A stretch of DNA of 64,000 nt. Origin: Mycobacterium saskatchewanense. Lineage in GTDB: Bacteria > Actinomycetota > Actinomycetes > Mycobacteriales > Mycobacteriaceae. The stretch's first letter is position 1. The number at the start of each line of letters is the position of its first letter. Location: positions 1,116,001-1,180,000 of the forward strand of contig NZ_AP022573.1 in the NCBI RefSeq assembly GCF_010729105.1, read 5' to 3'. The notes under the pieces are model-generated. The model was not told the DNA's origin, made no database searches, and saw only the letters and a list, made by a program, of their open reading frames with translations. This document shows positions 49,467-61,208 of this stretch, one piece after another. The translations under genes and the position numbers were made by a program.

Positions 49467-50212
49467 TCCATCCAGACCAGCGAGGCCAGCCGCCCCGTGG
49501 GCGCGTCCCGACGGTGACTGAACAATCTCGGGTCGGCCACCGTGCAACGAGGATCGATGTCGACCGACGTGACGCCCAAATCCTTTAGCTGCCAAGCTAT
49601 TCCGGCCCGCAGATCGAGGCCGGGGGTCCCGTCCGCGGTGGTGGTGCGGCTGCCGGGCAGCGCCGCCTCCACCTCGTCGGCCATCGCCGCGGGAACTTCG
49701 TAGTTGCGACCGCTGACCGCCGGGCCCAGCAGCGCCGAGATGTCGGCGGCACGGGCGCCCAATCCCAGCATCGCCTCGACCGCCCGGACCACCACCCCGC
49801 GCTGCGCCCCGACACGACCGGCGTGCACCGCCGCGACGACACCCGCGCGCGCGTCCGCCAGCAACACCGGCACACAGTCGGCGGTCACCACCGCCAGCGC
49901 CAGCCGCGGCGAAGTGGTCACGAGCGCATCGGTGTCGTCGAGCGCCGCGTCCTGCGGCCCGTCGACCACTTCGACCCGGTCGCCGTGGACCTGGTTCATC
50001 CACACGATCCGATCACGGCCGAGCCGGTCGGCGCCGAGGCCCGTGGCGGTGGCCAGGCGGGCGCGGTTCGCGGCCACCGCCGCCGGATCGTCACCGACGT
50101 GGTCGCCGAGGTTGAAGGTGTCGAAGGGGGGCGCCGAGACACCACCCGCGCGGGTGGTGGTCACCCGCCGGATGCGAACGCTCACACGACAAGTATCGGC
50201 TGTCGCGCCCAT
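49463..50212 (-). CDS. pgeF: PgeF / YfiH laccase-domain protein
   Basis: 249 residues. Metal-site motifs of the multicopper-polyphenol-oxidase-like family: MNQVHGDRVEVV, VTADCVPVLLAD and VAAVHAGRVGAQRG with the conserved His, Cys and His. In E. coli YfiH (PgeF) removes misincorporated residues from peptidoglycan precursors, while related enzymes act on purine nucleosides. The start is taken at ATG 50212; GTG 50185 (VSVRIRR) is possible. It lies 4 bases after the ftsZ stop and overlaps the YggS gene. Confidence 0.93.
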   Translation of the reverse strand: MGATADTCRVSVRIRRVTTTRAGGVSAPPFDTFNLGDHVGDDPAAVAANRARLATATGLGADRLGRDRIVWMNQVHGDRVEVVDGPQDAALDDTDALVTTSPRLALAVVTADCVPVLLADARAGVVAAVHAGRVGAQRGVVVRAVEAMLGLGARAADISALLGPAVSGRNYEVPAAMADEVEAALPGSRTTTADGTPGLDLRAGIAWQLKDLGVTSVDIDPRCTVADPRLFSHRRDAPTGRLASLVWME

Positions 50213-50216
50213 GACC

Positions 50217-51374
50217 TCAGCGGCGCATGAACGGCGGCACGTCGACCTCGTCGTCGTCGCCGCCGATGTTGAGCGTCGCGCCGTTGGTGTGCAACGGCAC
50301 GCTGACCGCGTCGACCGGCTCGAACAGCGTCGAGCTGAGCTTGCCGGCCTTCGCCGACTCGATCCGGTGGGCCCCGCCGGTGCCTGCCTCCGCCGCGCCG
50401 CCCACCACCGGCTTGCGCCCCGGACCGGCGGCGTCGAAGCCCGCCGCGATCACCGTGACCCGCACCTCGTCGCCCAGGGAGTCGTCGATGACCGTGCCGA
50501 AGATGATGTTGGCGTCGGCGTGTGCGGCGTCCTGCACCAGCGACGCCGCCTCGTTGATCTCGAACAGGCCCAGGTCGCTGCCGCCTGCAATCGACATCAG
50601 CACGCCCCGCGCGCCCTCCATCGAGGCCTCCAGCAGCGGCGAGTTGATCGCGATCTCGGCGGCCTTGAGGGAGCGGCCCTCGCCGCGGGCCGAGCCGATC
50701 CCCATCAGGGCGGTGCCGGCACCGGACATGATGCCCTTGACGTCGGCGAAGTCGACGTTGATGAGGCCGGGCGTGGTGATCAGGTCGGTGATGCCCTGCA
50801 CGCCGTTGAGCAGCACCTCGTCCGCGCTGCGGAAGGCGTCCATGAGCGACACCGCGGCGTCGCCCATCTGCAGCAGCCGGTCGTTGGGGATCACGATCAG
50901 GGTGTCGCAGCTCTCGCGCAGCGCGGCGATCCCGTTCTCGGCCTGGTTGCCGCGGCGCTTGCCCTCGAACGAGAACGGCCGGGTGACCACGCCGACGGTC
51001 AGCGCGCCCAGTTTGCGGGCGATGCTGGCGACGACGGGCGCACCGCCGGTGCCCGTCCCGCCGCCCTCGCCGGCGGTGACGAACACCATGTCCGCCCCGC
51101 GCAGCAGCTCCTCGATCTCGTCCTTGGCGTCCTCGGCGGCCTTGCGCCCGACCTCCGGGTCGGCCCCGGCGCCCAGGCCGCGGGTGGAATCGCGCCCGAC
51201 GTCGAGCTTGACGTCGGCATCGCTCATCAACAACGCCTGCGCGTCGGTGTTGATCGCGATGAATTCCACGCCCTTGAGGCCCTGCTCGATCATCCGGTTG
51301 ACGGCGTTGACGCCGCCGCCACCGATCCCCACGACCTTGATCACGGCCAGGTAATTGTGCGGGGGGGTCATCAT
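50217..51374 (-). CDS. ftsZ: FtsZ, tubulin-like division GTPase
   Basis: 385 residues (ATG 51374, or the next ATG 51371 as in M. tuberculosis), behind GGGAGGAAG. The tubulin signature GGGTGTG is at about 105-111, with [19 protein letters not shown] before it and [18 protein letters not shown] and the T7-type loop region after. The C-terminal conserved peptide [13 protein letters not shown] binds SepF and other partners. The 190-base gap before it holds its main promoter region. Confidence 0.98.
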   Translation of the reverse strand: MMTPPHNYLAVIKVVGIGGGGVNAVNRMIEQGLKGVEFIAINTDAQALLMSDADVKLDVGRDSTRGLGAGADPEVGRKAAEDAKDEIEELLRGADMVFVTAGEGGGTGTGGAPVVASIARKLGALTVGVVTRPFSFEGKRRGNQAENGIAALRESCDTLIVIPNDRLLQMGDAAVSLMDAFRSADEVLLNGVQGITDLITTPGLINVDFADVKGIMSGAGTALMGIGSARGEGRSLKAAEIAINSPLLEASMEGARGVLMSIAGGSDLGLFEINEAASLVQDAAHADANIIFGTVIDDSLGDEVRVTVIAAGFDAAGPGRKPVVGGAAEAGTGGAHRIESAKAGKLSSTLFEPVDAVSVPLHTNGATLNIGGDDDEVDVPPFMRR

Positions 51375-51565
51375 TCGTCTTCCTCCCTGGTGGGCTCAAA
51401 GCTCTCGCGATGGCGGATATCCGCCGGCAAAACCCTCAACCTCAACCATAGGGTTAGAGTTATGTCAAGTAGTTCCGCGCAACCAGAACGGTATGGGCAC
51501 GGCGCGCGCTAGCCCCGCAGGCGCGCCGAGGAGGCGCCGCGCAAATTTTTCGGTGCGGCCCCCGC

Positions 51566-52513
51566 CTATTTGACCGTCGGCAGGTCGGGGCTGGACACGT
51601 CATAGGTCCGTCCCGGCTGCGTCAGCAGGGCGGCCAGCTTCTCGGCCTTCTCCTCGGTGCGGTCGGTGGTCCCCCAGATCACTACCCGACCGTCGCCAAG
51701 CGTCAGGGTGATCGAGGCGACCGACGGTGCCGCGATGCGCCCCACCTGGCCCGCGACCTCCGGGCGCAGCGCGGTCAGCACCTGCAGCGCGGCCTTGGTC
51801 GCCGGGTCGCCGGGCGCGGGGTCAGCGACGTCGAGGTAGGGCAGCGCCGGCGGCGGCGGCCCGGTCGCGAAGTCCACCCCGTCGCGGTCGAACAGGTGCG
51901 GTCCGTCCGGAAAGTCCTTGACCGCCACGGGAACACGCTCCACGATGGTGATCCGCAGCGCGGACGGATACTGGCGCTGCACGCGCGCGCTGGCCACCCG
52001 CCGGATCGCCGCCACCCGGTCGGCGACCTGGCTGGTGTTGATCTGCAGCAACGGGGTTCCCGGGCGCACCTTTGCGGCGTCCAGCACATCCTCGCGGGTG
52101 ACCGTCCCGGTGCCGGTGACGACGATGTTGCGCGCGGACATCGCGGGCGTGAAGTACAGGACCAACGCCAGCCCGACCCCGGCGACGGCCAGCAGCACCG
52201 TGGCCAGCAGCATCTTCAGGCCGCGAACGACGCCCCGCTTGACCGGCTTGCGCTGCTCGGCGATCCGCCCGCCGGCCCGGCGCTTGGCCTCCCGGCGGGC
52301 CTCCTCGATGGCCCGCGCGCGCTCCTGCGCGGCCCGGCGCTCGGCCCGTTCCCGGCGCGCGCGCCGGCGCGGACCCTCGAGATCGGCTTCCTCCGCCCGT
52401 TCGGGCGCCGGGCGGCCCGCGACCAGCGGCTCGGTGACGGCTTCGGCCGACGGGCCCGAGTCGGCCACGTCGGTCGGGGTGGCGCCGGTCGGCTCCGGGT
52501 CCGCCTCGGTCAC
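51566..52513 (-). CDS. ftsQ: FtsQ, divisome protein
   Basis: 315 residues. The charged cytoplasmic part of about 100 residues is very rich in Arg/Glu/Ala ([20 protein letters not shown]), followed by one membrane helix ([21 protein letters not shown]). The periplasmic POTRA domain begins [20 protein letters not shown], and the FtsQ beta domain continues to the C-terminus. GTG 52513 overlaps the murC stop by 4 bases. About 190 bases separate it from ftsZ. Confidence 0.96.
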   Translation of the reverse strand: MTEADPEPTGATPTDVADSGPSAEAVTEPLVAGRPAPERAEEADLEGPRRRARRERAERRAAQERARAIEEARREAKRRAGGRIAEQRKPVKRGVVRGLKMLLATVLLAVAGVGLALVLYFTPAMSARNIVVTGTGTVTREDVLDAAKVRPGTPLLQINTSQVADRVAAIRRVASARVQRQYPSALRITIVERVPVAVKDFPDGPHLFDRDGVDFATGPPPPALPYLDVADPAPGDPATKAALQVLTALRPEVAGQVGRIAAPSVASITLTLGDGRVVIWGTTDRTEEKAEKLAALLTQPGRTYDVSSPDLPTVK

Positions 52514-54012
52514 CGCAGCGCCCCCGGCCGTCCCGGAGCGCTGCGGTTGGCCCTTACCCGCAGCGCGGTCACGATCTCCGGACCCAGCAGGGTCACGTCG
52601 CCCGCGCCCATGGTGACGACGACGTCGCCGGGACCGACCGCCGCGGCCACCTCCTCGGCGACGGCGGAGAAGTTTGCCAGGTAGTGCACCGGCTTGGTGA
52701 CGTGCTCGGCGACGCTGGCCCCGCTGACGCCCGCGAGCGGTTGTTCGCGGGCGCCGTAGACATCAAGCACGAACACCTCGTCCGCCGCGTCCAGCGCGCG
52801 CCCGAATTCGGCCGCGAATGTCTTTGTGCGCGAGTACAAGTGCGGTTGGAAGACCACGATGCAGCGGCCACCGGGGCTCTGCTCGAGCACGGTGCGGACC
52901 GCCGCCAGCGTGGCGCCGATCTCGGTGGGATGGTGGGCGTAGTCGTCGAAGACCCGCACCAACGAGTTCGGGGTCGCGCCGATCGCCGAGGTGCCGACCA
53001 GTTCGAACCGGCGGCGCACGCCCTCGAAGCCGGCCAGCCCGTCGAGCACGTCGTCGGGCTCGGCGCCGATCTCGATCGCCGCCAGCAGTGCCCCGAGCGC
53101 GTTGAGCGCCATGTGCCGCCCGGGCACCGAGAGCCGCATCACCCGCGGGTGCGGTTCGCCGGCCAGCTGAATGTGGGCCACGCTCTCGGTGCCGCGCTGC
53201 TCCCACGACAGCAGCGCGCCGGCCAGGGGCTGTGGCGAACCCGCCTCCGCCGAGCCGTAACGCAGCACCCGGATCCCCAGATCGGCGGTGCGTTCGGCCA
53301 GCGCGGCGGCCCCGGGGTCGTCGGTGCACACCACCAGCGCTCCCCCGGGCACGAGCCGCTCCATGAACGAGTCGAACACCGCGACGTAGGCGTCGGCGCT
53401 GCCATAGAAGTCCAGGTGGTCGGTTTCGATATTGGTGACCACCACGACGTTGGGGCTGTATTCCAGCAGCGAGCCGTCGCTTTCGTCGGCCTCGGCGACA
53501 AAGCAGTCGCCGCTGCCGTGGTGGGCGTTGGTGCCGGCCTCGCCCAGCTCGCCGCCCACCGCGAAGGACGGGTCGCGCCCGCAGTGCTGCAGCGCGACGA
53601 TCAGCATGGACGTCGTCGTCGTCTTGCCGTGCGTGCCGGTGACCATGAGCGTGGTGCGCCCGGCCATCAGCTTGGCCAGCACGACGGGCCGCAGCACTAC
53701 CGGAATACCGCGCCGCCGGGCCTCGACGAGTTCGGGGTTGGTCTTGGGGATCGCGGCGTGGGTGGTGATGACCGCGGTGGGGCCGCCCGGCAGCAGGTCC
53801 AGCGATGAGGCGTCGTGGCCGACACGGATCAGCGCGCCGCGCGCCCGCAGGGCGTGCAGGCCGCGCGACTCCTTGGCGTCGGAGCCGGACACCAGCCCGC
53901 CGCGGTCCAGCAGGATGCGGGCGATGCCGGACATGCCGGCCCCGCCGATGCCCACCATGTGGACCCTTCGCAGCTCGGGGGGCAGCTCGGGGGGCAGCTG
54001 GTCGGCGGTCAC
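52510..54012 (-). CDS. murC: MurC, UDP-MurNAc:L-alanine ligase
   Basis: 500 residues. Mur ligase layout: N-terminal Rossmann-like [18 protein letters not shown], the ATP loop [41 protein letters not shown] in the centre, and the C-terminal [17 protein letters not shown]. Adds the first amino acid to UDP-MurNAc. GTG start overlaps the murG stop, and its stop overlaps ftsQ. Confidence 0.97.
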   Translation of the reverse strand: MTADQLPPELPPELRRVHMVGIGGAGMSGIARILLDRGGLVSGSDAKESRGLHALRARGALIRVGHDASSLDLLPGGPTAVITTHAAIPKTNPELVEARRRGIPVVLRPVVLAKLMAGRTTLMVTGTHGKTTTTSMLIVALQHCGRDPSFAVGGELGEAGTNAHHGSGDCFVAEADESDGSLLEYSPNVVVVTNIETDHLDFYGSADAYVAVFDSFMERLVPGGALVVCTDDPGAAALAERTADLGIRVLRYGSAEAGSPQPLAGALLSWEQRGTESVAHIQLAGEPHPRVMRLSVPGRHMALNALGALLAAIEIGAEPDDVLDGLAGFEGVRRRFELVGTSAIGATPNSLVRVFDDYAHHPTEIGATLAAVRTVLEQSPGGRCIVVFQPHLYSRTKTFAAEFGRALDAADEVFVLDVYGAREQPLAGVSGASVAEHVTKPVHYLANFSAVAEEVAAAVGPGDVVVTMGAGDVTLLGPEIVTALRVRANRSAPGRPGALR

Positions 54013-55250
54013 CGCGCTCCCTCATTGGGATGTCCGGCGCGCGCCCGTCTGGCGATGTCCAGCCCCGCCTCGGCCACCTGGCGCGCGGCGTCGCGGTGGC
54101 CCACCCGCGCGGCGGCAGCCGTCATCGCGGCCAGCCGCGGCGCGTCGTTGAGCAGACCGCCGACCTGCTCGACCACCAGGTCGGGGGTGAGGGCCGCGTC
54201 GTTGACCAGCATGCCGCCGCCGGCGTTGACCACCGGCAGCGCGTTGAGCCGCTGCTCCCCGTTGCCGATGGGCAGCGGCACGTAGATGGCGGGCAGCCCG
54301 ACGGCCGACACCTCGGCGACGGTCATCGCCCCGGACCGGCAGATCGCCAGATCGGCCGCGGCGTAGGCCAGGTCCATCCGGTCGAGGTACGGCACCGCCA
54401 CGTAGGGCGGGTCGCCCGGCTGCGGATTCCGCAGGTCGAGGGTGTTCTTCGGGCCGTGGGCGTGCAGCACGGCCACCCCGGCGGCGGCCAGGCCGGCCGC
54501 GGCCCCGGAAACCGCGCGGTTGAGCGAGACGGCGCCCTGCGAGCCACCGAACACGAGCAACACCTTGGCGTCGTCGGCGAAGCCGAAGTAGCGCCGCGCC
54601 TCGGCGCGCAGAGCTGCGCGATCCAGCGTGGTAAGGGCCGCCCGGATCGGCACGCCGACCACCTCGGCGCGCGGCAGCCCGCAATCCGGCACGGCCGACA
54701 GCACGCGGTCCGCGGTGCGGGCCCCGACCCGGTTCGCGATCCCGGCGCGGGCGTTGGCCTCGTGGATCAACACCGGGATGCGGCGCCGCCGGCGGAAACC
54801 GCTCGGGATGCCCCGGGCCGCCAGGTACGCCGGCAGGGCCACGTACCCGCCGAAGCCGATCACCACGTCGGCGTGCACGGCGTCCAGCACGGCGCGGGTC
54901 TCGCGAACGGCCCGCCACACCCGCGGTGGCAGCCGGGCCAGGTCGCCGGTGGGCTTGCGGGGCAGCGGCACCGGCGTGATCAGCTCCAGGTGGTAGCCGC
55001 GCTTGGGCACCAGCGTGGTTTCCAGGCCCCGCGGCGTGCCCAGCGCGGTGATGCGTACCCGCGGGTCGAGCGCGGTGAGCGCGTCGGCGACGGCCATCGC
55101 GGGCTCGACGTGGCCGGCGGTGCCGCCGCCGGCGAGGACGACCGATAGGGAAGACGCGAACGGCGGCGACTCAAGAGACGGCGACGCGGCACCGGCGGGC
55201 GAGGGGCTCGCCCCCAGCCCGCCGGCCGGCTTCCTGACCGTGTCGTTCAC
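54009..55250 (-). CDS. murG: MurG, lipid II-forming GlcNAc transferase
   Basis: 413 residues with a 35-residue Pro/Ser/Ala N-terminal extension common in mycobacteria. GT-B fold: [51 protein letters not shown], and the UDP-GlcNAc-binding [23 protein letters not shown]. Peripheral membrane enzyme converting lipid I to lipid II. The start GTG 55250 overlaps the ftsW stop by 4 bases. Confidence 0.97.
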   Translation of the reverse strand: MNDTVRKPAGGLGASPSPAGAASPSLESPPFASSLSVVLAGGGTAGHVEPAMAVADALTALDPRVRITALGTPRGLETTLVPKRGYHLELITPVPLPRKPTGDLARLPPRVWRAVRETRAVLDAVHADVVIGFGGYVALPAYLAARGIPSGFRRRRRIPVLIHEANARAGIANRVGARTADRVLSAVPDCGLPRAEVVGVPIRAALTTLDRAALRAEARRYFGFADDAKVLLVFGGSQGAVSLNRAVSGAAAGLAAAGVAVLHAHGPKNTLDLRNPQPGDPPYVAVPYLDRMDLAYAAADLAICRSGAMTVAEVSAVGLPAIYVPLPIGNGEQRLNALPVVNAGGGMLVNDAALTPDLVVEQVGGLLNDAPRLAAMTAAAARVGHRDAARQVAEAGLDIARRARAGHPNEGAR

Positions 55251-57079
55251 CCGTAACGCTGACCTTCCAGTGCGCGTGTGCGCCGTGGCTGACGCTGGCC
55301 CGCGCCCTTGCTGGTGCCCGTGGCGACCCCGCGCTGGCCAGATCCATGATGCCTAACCCGCGACCGGGCGCCGCCGCCAGACTGGCGGGACGACCGGGGC
55401 GCGGCCGGGCGCGGCGGCGTCTCGGAGTTGCGGGACGCCTTCCGTCCGGGCGCCTTGGTCTTGGCGTTGGTCTTGGGGGTGGTCTTGCCGCCGCCCTTCC
55501 CGGGCCCGCGCGGGCCGCCCTTGCCGGGCGGCGCGCCGACCCGCCTGCGGTCGCGGAACGCCTCGAGGCGGCTCGGCACGTACGGCTCGGGCAGCGGCAA
55601 CCGCAGGATGCGATTCATCTTGTCGTCGCGCCCCGCGCGCAGCGCGGCCACCGCCTCCGGCTCGTGACGCGCGGCGTTGGCCATGATGCCGATCATGAAA
55701 AGCGTTGCTGCCGTTGATGTTCCACCGGCTGAGATGAGCGGCAGCTGGATGCCGGTGACCGGGAGGATGCCGATCACGTAGCCGATGTTGATGAACGCCT
55801 GGCCCAGCACCCACATGGTCGTGGTGGCGGTCAGCAGCCGCAGGAACGGGTCTGCCGAGCGGCGCGCGATCCGCATCCCGGCGTAGGCGAACAACCCGAA
55901 CAGGACCAGCAGCCCGAACGCGCCGATGAACCCGAGCTCCTCGCCGATGATCGCGAAGATGAAGTCGTTGTGCGCGTTGGGCAGGTAGTTCCACTTGGCC
56001 ACGCCCTGGCCCAGGCCGTCGCCGAAGACGCCGCCGTGGGCGAGCGCGAACTTCGCCTGCCGCGCCTGGTAGCCGGTGTCCATGGGGTCGTTCTCGGGGT
56101 TCATCCAGGACCGCACCCGGTCGGAGCGGTACCCCGCCGACATTGCCAGCACGCCACCTGCCATGAAGACCGCCAGCAGCGAGGTGCCGAAGACACGCAG
56201 CGGGAGCCCCGCATACCACAGCAGGGCCAGCAGGATGATGCCGAACGACACCGTCTGCCCGAGGTCGGGCTGCGCCACGATCAGCGCCAGGGCGATGACC
56301 GCGGCGGGCACCAGCGGAATCAGCAGCTCACGCAGCGACGCCCGCTCCAGGCGCCGGGCCGCGAGCAGGTGCGCGCCCCAGATGGCGAAGGCGATCTTGG
56401 CCAGCTCGGACGGCTGCATCGAGAAGCCCGCGATGACGAACCACTTCCGCGACCCGTTGGCCAGGTTGCCGATTCCGGGAACGAGCACCAGCACCAGCAG
56501 GATGACGGTGACGACGTAGCCGGTGAACGCGACCCGGCGGAGGAACCGGACCGACATCCGCAGCGCGGCGTAGCAGCCGATGAGGCCGATGATCGTCCAC
56601 ATGACCTGCTTGCCGAAGATCACCCACGCCGAGCCGTCCGCGCCGTAGGACCGCACGCCCGACGCCGACAGCACCATGATCAGGCCGAGGGTCGTGAGCA
56701 GCCCGGCGACGGCGATGATCAGGTGAAACGAGGTCATCGGGCGGCCCAGCCAGGCGCCGAATCGGCTGCCCGGGCCCGGCGCCGGGGCCGGGGCCTCGCG
56801 GGCGGCGAACACCGGCGCGTCGGCGGCCCGGTCGTCTTCGCCGGCCTCGCGCGCCTCCTCGGTGCTCTCCGCGGGGGCCTGGTGGGCGCCGGTCGCCTCC
56901 TCGGCCGTGACGTCGTCGACTTCAGCGTCGGTCACGTCGTCGACTTCAGCGTCGGTCACGTCGTCGACTTCGGCGTCGGTCACGGCGAGTTCGTCGCGCT
57001 GCTCGGCCGGGGTCGTCTCCCCAGCCGTCCCCGTCGATTTCTTGCCCCGGCGCAGCCGCCGGGTCAGCCCGTTACCCAC
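55247..57079 (-). CDS. ftsW: FtsW, SEDS peptidoglycan polymerase, with long N- and C-terminal tails
   Basis: 610 residues, longer than the roughly 524 of M. tuberculosis. The cytoplasmic N-terminus (about 115 residues) is acidic and contains a threefold 8-residue repeat (VTDAEVDD). Ten membrane helices follow ([24 protein letters not shown] onward). SEDS marks include WKWFVIAG-like text, [37 protein letters not shown] and [14 protein letters not shown]. The C-terminal tail (about 100 residues) is basic and Lys/Arg/Pro-rich. It polymerises lipid II at the septum with its cognate PBP. Six bases separate it from murD. Confidence 0.95.
   Translation of the reverse strand: MGNGLTRRLRRGKKSTGTAGETTPAEQRDELAVTDAEVDDVTDAEVDDVTDAEVDDVTAEEATGAHQAPAESTEEAREAGEDDRAADAPVFAAREAPAPAPGPGSRFGAWLGRPMTSFHLIIAVAGLLTTLGLIMVLSASGVRSYGADGSAWVIFGKQVMWTIIGLIGCYAALRMSVRFLRRVAFTGYVVTVILLVLVLVPGIGNLANGSRKWFVIAGFSMQPSELAKIAFAIWGAHLLAARRLERASLRELLIPLVPAAVIALALIVAQPDLGQTVSFGIILLALLWYAGLPLRVFGTSLLAVFMAGGVLAMSAGYRSDRVRSWMNPENDPMDTGYQARQAKFALAHGGVFGDGLGQGVAKWNYLPNAHNDFIFAIIGEELGFIGAFGLLVLFGLFAYAGMRIARRSADPFLRLLTATTTMWVLGQAFINIGYVIGILPVTGIQLPLISAGGTSTAATLFMIGIMANAARHEPEAVAALRAGRDDKMNRILRLPLPEPYVPSRLEAFRDRRRVGAPPGKGGPRGPGKGGGKTTPKTNAKTKAPGRKASRNSETPPRPAAPRSSRQSGGGARSRVRHHGSGQRGVATGTSKGAGQRQPRRTRALEGQRYG
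56907..56978 (-). repeat. 24-bp in-frame tandem repeat (3 copies) in ftsW
   Basis: Units 56907-56930, 56931-56954 and 56955-56978 are nearly identical (GTCACGTCGTCGACTTC plus a 7-base end). They encode three copies of an acidic 8-mer in the cytoplasmic N-terminus of FtsW. A partial fourth copy follows. The multiple of three keeps the frame, so copy number can change without loss of function. Confidence 0.9.
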
Positions 57080-57085
57080 ACCCGC

Positions 57086-58555
57086 CTACCGCAGCGCCGC
57101 GCGTACGGCGGCAGCGAACGCGTCGCCGCGGTCGGCGTACCCCGTGAACTGGTCGAACGACGCGCCGGCCGGCGCCAGCAGCACCGTGTCCCCGGGCCGG
57201 GCGAGGTCGCGGGCCGCGGCCACGGCGGCGGTCATGACGCGGGCGCCGAGGTCTCCGCCCGGATGTTTCACTTCTGTCACATTTGCATCAGAAACCACAA
57301 CCGTCGCATTCATATCAGCATCCTCGCCTGTCACAACCTGGACGACGGGGACATCCGGCGCGTGTCGCGATAACGCCTCTGCAACCTCGCGGCGATCCCG
57401 GCCGATGAGCACCGCGCCGACCAGGCGCGACGCCATCCTGGCGACCTCGGCGTCCACCGAGGTCCCCTTCAGCAAACCGCCCGCGACCCACACCACCCGC
57501 GGGTAGGCCAGCACGGACGCCTCGGCCGCGTGCGGATTGGTGGCCTTGGAGTCGTCGACGTAGGTGATCCCGTCGGCGACGGCCACCACCTCGGCCCGGT
57601 GCCGACCCAGCCGGAACGCGGCGATCGCGGTCCGGATCGCGTCGACGGGCACCCCGATGCTGCGCGCCAGCGCCGCCGCGGCCAGGGCGTCCAGAATCCC
57701 GACGGGGCCGGGCACCGGAATCGAGTCGACCGGCAGCAACGCGAGGTCGTCGGCAAACGCGCGATCCACCAGGTGGCCGTCGCGCACACCGAGCTCGCCG
57801 GCTCCCGGTTCGCCGAGCCGGAAGCCGACCCGCACCGGCGCCGCGGCCGTGTCCAGCAACGCCGCGGCCCGGCGGTCGTCCAGCCCGACGACCGCCACCC
57901 GGCCGTCCAGCACCCGGGCCTTGTCGGCGGTGTACCCGGCCATCGTGGCGTGCCAGTCCAGGTGGTCCTCGGCGATGTTGAGGACGACGCCCGCCTCCGG
58001 CCGCAGGGAGGGCGCCCAGTGCAGCTGGAAGCTGGACAGCTCGACGGCCAGCAGGTCACCGGGCTCTTCCAGCACGTCGAGGACGGGATCGCCGATGTTG
58101 CCGCAGAGCAGGCTGCGGCGTCCGGCGGCGGTGAGGATGGCGTGCAGCATCGACGTCGTGGTCGTCTTGCCGTTGGTCCCGGTGACCGCCAGCCACCGGC
58201 GCGGCGGGCCGTACCGCCCCGCGGCGTCGAGCCGCCAGGCGAGCTCGACGTCCCCCCAGATGGGCACGCCCGCCGCCGCGGCGGCGGCCAGCAGCGGTGT
58301 CGCCGGGGAGAAGCCCGGGCTGGTGACCACCAGCGCGTAGTCGGCGATCCGCGGGATCGCCGCCGCGGTGGCGGCCGTCGCCACGCCCTCGCCGGCGTAG
58401 CGGCGCAGCGTGACCGGGTCGTCGTCGCACAGCGTCGGTGCGGCGCCGAACCGGGCCAGGGCCGCCAGCACCGCTTTGCCGGTGACGCCCCCGCCGGCCA
58501 CCAGCACCGGCGCGCCCGGCGCGAGCGGCGCCAGGGGGTCAGGGCCGCTCATCAT
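57086..58555 (-). CDS. murD: MurD, UDP-MurNAc-Ala:D-glutamate ligase
   Basis: 489 residues from ATG 58555, which overlaps the mraY stop (ATGA); the frame is open to 58576, but this start is coupled. The N-terminal domain [21 protein letters not shown] precedes the ATP loop [14 protein letters not shown], then [41 protein letters not shown] and [19 protein letters not shown]. Adds D-Glu, the second residue of the stem peptide. Confidence 0.97.
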   Translation of the reverse strand: MMSGPDPLAPLAPGAPVLVAGGGVTGKAVLAALARFGAAPTLCDDDPVTLRRYAGEGVATAATAAAIPRIADYALVVTSPGFSPATPLLAAAAAAGVPIWGDVELAWRLDAAGRYGPPRRWLAVTGTNGKTTTTSMLHAILTAAGRRSLLCGNIGDPVLDVLEEPGDLLAVELSSFQLHWAPSLRPEAGVVLNIAEDHLDWHATMAGYTADKARVLDGRVAVVGLDDRRAAALLDTAAAPVRVGFRLGEPGAGELGVRDGHLVDRAFADDLALLPVDSIPVPGPVGILDALAAAALARSIGVPVDAIRTAIAAFRLGRHRAEVVAVADGITYVDDSKATNPHAAEASVLAYPRVVWVAGGLLKGTSVDAEVARMASRLVGAVLIGRDRREVAEALSRHAPDVPVVQVVTGEDADMNATVVVSDANVTEVKHPGGDLGARVMTAAVAAARDLARPGDTVLLAPAGASFDQFTGYADRGDAFAAAVRAALR

Positions 58556-59631
58556 GCACCGGTCGCGGCGAGCCACTCACCGTAGAACAGCGCGACGCCC
58601 AGGCCGCAGGTGATCGCGGTCAGCAGCCAGAACCGGATGATCACCGTGGTCTCGGCCCAGCCGGCCAGCTCGAAGTGGTGGTGGAAGGGAGCCATCCGGA
58701 ACACCCGGCGCCCGGTGGTGCGGAAGGCGAGGATCTGCAGCACGACGGAGGTGACCTCGGCGACGAACAGCGCGCCCAGCACGACGGCGAGGATCTCGGT
58801 CCGGCTGGTGACCGACAGGCCGGCGATGATGCCGCCGAGGGCCAGGGAGCCCGTGTCCCCCATGAAGATCTTGGCGGGCGCGGCGTTCCACCAGAGGAAG
58901 CCGATGCAGGCGCCGGCGGTCGAGGCCGCGACGATCGCCAGGTCCAGCGGGTCGCGGACGTTGTAGCAGCCCAGGCCCGGCGTGCTGACGCAGGCGCTGT
59001 GGGCCTGCCAGAACGTGATGAGCACGTAGGCGGCGCAGACCATCGCCATGGCGCCGGCGGCCAGCCCGTCGAGGCCGTCGGTGAAGTTGACCGCATTCGA
59101 CCAGGCGCTGACGACGACGACGCAGAACAGCACGAACAGCCCCGGGGCCAGGGAGACGGTGGCGATCTCGCGCACGTAGGACAGGTTGGGGCTTCCCGGC
59201 GTCAGGCCGTTGGCGTTGTGGAACTGCAGCACCAGCACCCCGAACAGCACCGCGGCCCCGACCTGGCCGAGCGCCTTGGCGGTCTTGTTCAGTCCGAGAT
59301 TGCGCGCCTTGCGGACCTTGATGATGTCGTCGAGGAACCCGACGCCGCCCAGCGCCGTGGCCAGGCCAAGCACCAGCAGGCCGGACGCGGAGACGCCCTC
59401 GCCGTCGAACGCCAGCCCGGCGAGGTGCGTGCCCAGGTACCCGGCCCAGATGCCGGCGAGGATCGCCACGCCACCCATCGATGGCGTGCCCCGCTTGCTG
59501 TGGTGGGTCGGCGGGCCGTCCTCCCGGGTCTGGTGGCCGAACCCCTGCTTGGTGAAGAGCCGGATCAACACCGGCGTCAGAAGGATGGACACGGTCAGCG
59601 CGATGGCGACGGCGATCAGGATCTGTCTCAT
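58552..59631 (-). CDS. mraY: MraY (MurX), phospho-MurNAc-pentapeptide translocase
   Basis: 359 residues with about ten membrane helices. It transfers phospho-MurNAc-pentapeptide to decaprenyl phosphate, forming lipid I. Signature loops: [30 protein letters not shown] with the catalytic aspartates, [13 protein letters not shown], and [14 protein letters not shown]. Its start overlaps the murF stop and its stop overlaps murD, both by 4 bases. In M. tuberculosis this gene is named murX. Confidence 0.97.
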   Translation of the reverse strand: MRQILIAVAIALTVSILLTPVLIRLFTKQGFGHQTREDGPPTHHSKRGTPSMGGVAILAGIWAGYLGTHLAGLAFDGEGVSASGLLVLGLATALGGVGFLDDIIKVRKARNLGLNKTAKALGQVGAAVLFGVLVLQFHNANGLTPGSPNLSYVREIATVSLAPGLFVLFCVVVVSAWSNAVNFTDGLDGLAAGAMAMVCAAYVLITFWQAHSACVSTPGLGCYNVRDPLDLAIVAASTAGACIGFLWWNAAPAKIFMGDTGSLALGGIIAGLSVTSRTEILAVVLGALFVAEVTSVVLQILAFRTTGRRVFRMAPFHHHFELAGWAETTVIIRFWLLTAITCGLGVALFYGEWLAATGA

Positions 59632-61208
59632 GGACGTTCCCCGCCCACCCCGCCGCTCGATGGTGACGACCCGCTTCGCCCGGCTTCGCCGCCCTCGCGA
59701 TCGTCACGGGTCAGCGCGTCGGCCAGCGCACCCAGTCCCGCCGCGTTCGACGCCTTGACCAGGACCACGTCACCGGGCCGCAGCTCGGCGCGCAACAACG
59801 CCAGGGCCGCGTCGCCGTCGGCGACCTCCACGGCTTCGGTTCCCCACGACCCCTCCATGACCGCTCCGTGGTGCATCGCGCTCATCGGCCTCCCGCTTCC
59901 CACGACGACGAGTCGAGACACATCTAAGCGCACGGCCAGCCGGCCGATGCGGTCGTGCTCGGTTATCGCGTCCTCACCGAGCTCGGCCATCTCCCCCAGC
60001 ACGGCCCAGCTCCTGCGCTTCTCGCCGGGGCCCGCCACTCCGCCGTGGGCCATCCAGGCCAGCGCCTGCAAGCCGGCCCGCATCGAATCGGGGTTGGCGT
60101 TGTAGGCGTCGTCGATCACGGTCACCCCGTCGGCGCGGGTGGTCACCTGCATGCGGTGCCGCGACACCGGTCCCGCCGCGGCGAGCGCGCCCGCCACCTG
60201 CTCGACGGTGGCGCCACATTCCAGGGCGACCGCGCCCGCGCACAGCGCGTTGGTGACCTGGTGGTCGCCGGACACGGCGAGCCGCACCCGCGCCTCGCCG
60301 GCGCCGCGCGCGTGCAGGGTGAAGCGCGGCCGGGCCAGCTCGTCGAGGGACACGTCGGCCGCCCACACGTCCGCCCATTCGTTGGCGCCGCCGGAATCGT
60401 CGCGGCTCACCCGCAGCACCCGGGCCGCGGTCTGCCGGGCCATCGCCGCCACGGCCGGGTCGTCGATGTTGAGGACGACCGTGCCTGAAGCCGGGACCGA
60501 TTGCGGCAGTTCGGCTTTCGTCCGTGCGATGGCTTCGCGGGAGCCGAACTCCCCCAGGTGCGCGGTGCCGACGTTGAGCACCACGCCGATGGCCGGCGGG
60601 GCGATCTCCGCCAGCGCGGCGATGTTGCCGGGGTGGCGCGCCGACATCTCCAAGACCAGGAAGTCGGTGTCCCGGGTCGCGCGCAGCACGGTCCAGGGAT
60701 GACCCAGTTCGTTGTTGAACGAGCCCGGCGGCGCCACCACCCGGCCCAGGGGCGCCAGCACGGCGGCCATCAGGTCCTTGGTCGAGGTCTTGCCCGACGA
60801 GCCGGTGATCCCGACGATCGTCAGGCCCCCGGCCACCAGCTCCGCGGCCACCGCCTTGGCCAGCTTGCCCAGCGCGGCCAGCACCGCGGCGCCAGAGCCG
60901 TCGGCGTCATGCTCGAGCACCCCGGTCCGCGCGTCGGCCGCGCTCACGGATGGCACCACGATCGCCGGCGCCCCCACCGGCCGGGCCGCCAGCACGGCGA
61001 CGGCGCCCGCCGCCACCGCGGACGCCGCGTGGTCGTGCCCGTCGGACCGCGCCCCGGGCAACGCCAGGAACAGCCCGCCGGGACCGACGGCGCGCGAGTC
61101 GAACTCCACCGTCCCGGTGACTGTGGTCCGCGCCGCCGCCGCCGGGGTGATGTCGGCGAGCCGGCCGCCGACGATGTCGGCGATCTGGGCGACGGTCAGG
61201 TCAATCAT
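59628..61208 (-). CDS. murF: MurF, D-Ala-D-Ala adding ligase
   Basis: 526 residues. The N-terminal substrate domain includes [26 protein letters not shown]. The ATP loop is [16 protein letters not shown], followed by [38 protein letters not shown] and [17 protein letters not shown]. The C-terminus carries an extra 25-residue Gly/Ser/Arg-rich tail ([16 protein letters not shown]). Completes the UDP-MurNAc-pentapeptide. Overlaps murE and mraY by 4 bases each. Confidence 0.96.
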   Translation of the reverse strand: MIDLTVAQIADIVGGRLADITPAAAARTTVTGTVEFDSRAVGPGGLFLALPGARSDGHDHAASAVAAGAVAVLAARPVGAPAIVVPSVSAADARTGVLEHDADGSGAAVLAALGKLAKAVAAELVAGGLTIVGITGSSGKTSTKDLMAAVLAPLGRVVAPPGSFNNELGHPWTVLRATRDTDFLVLEMSARHPGNIAALAEIAPPAIGVVLNVGTAHLGEFGSREAIARTKAELPQSVPASGTVVLNIDDPAVAAMARQTAARVLRVSRDDSGGANEWADVWAADVSLDELARPRFTLHARGAGEARVRLAVSGDHQVTNALCAGAVALECGATVEQVAGALAAAGPVSRHRMQVTTRADGVTVIDDAYNANPDSMRAGLQALAWMAHGGVAGPGEKRRSWAVLGEMAELGEDAITEHDRIGRLAVRLDVSRLVVVGSGRPMSAMHHGAVMEGSWGTEAVEVADGDAALALLRAELRPGDVVLVKASNAAGLGALADALTRDDREGGEAGRSGSSPSSGGVGGERP

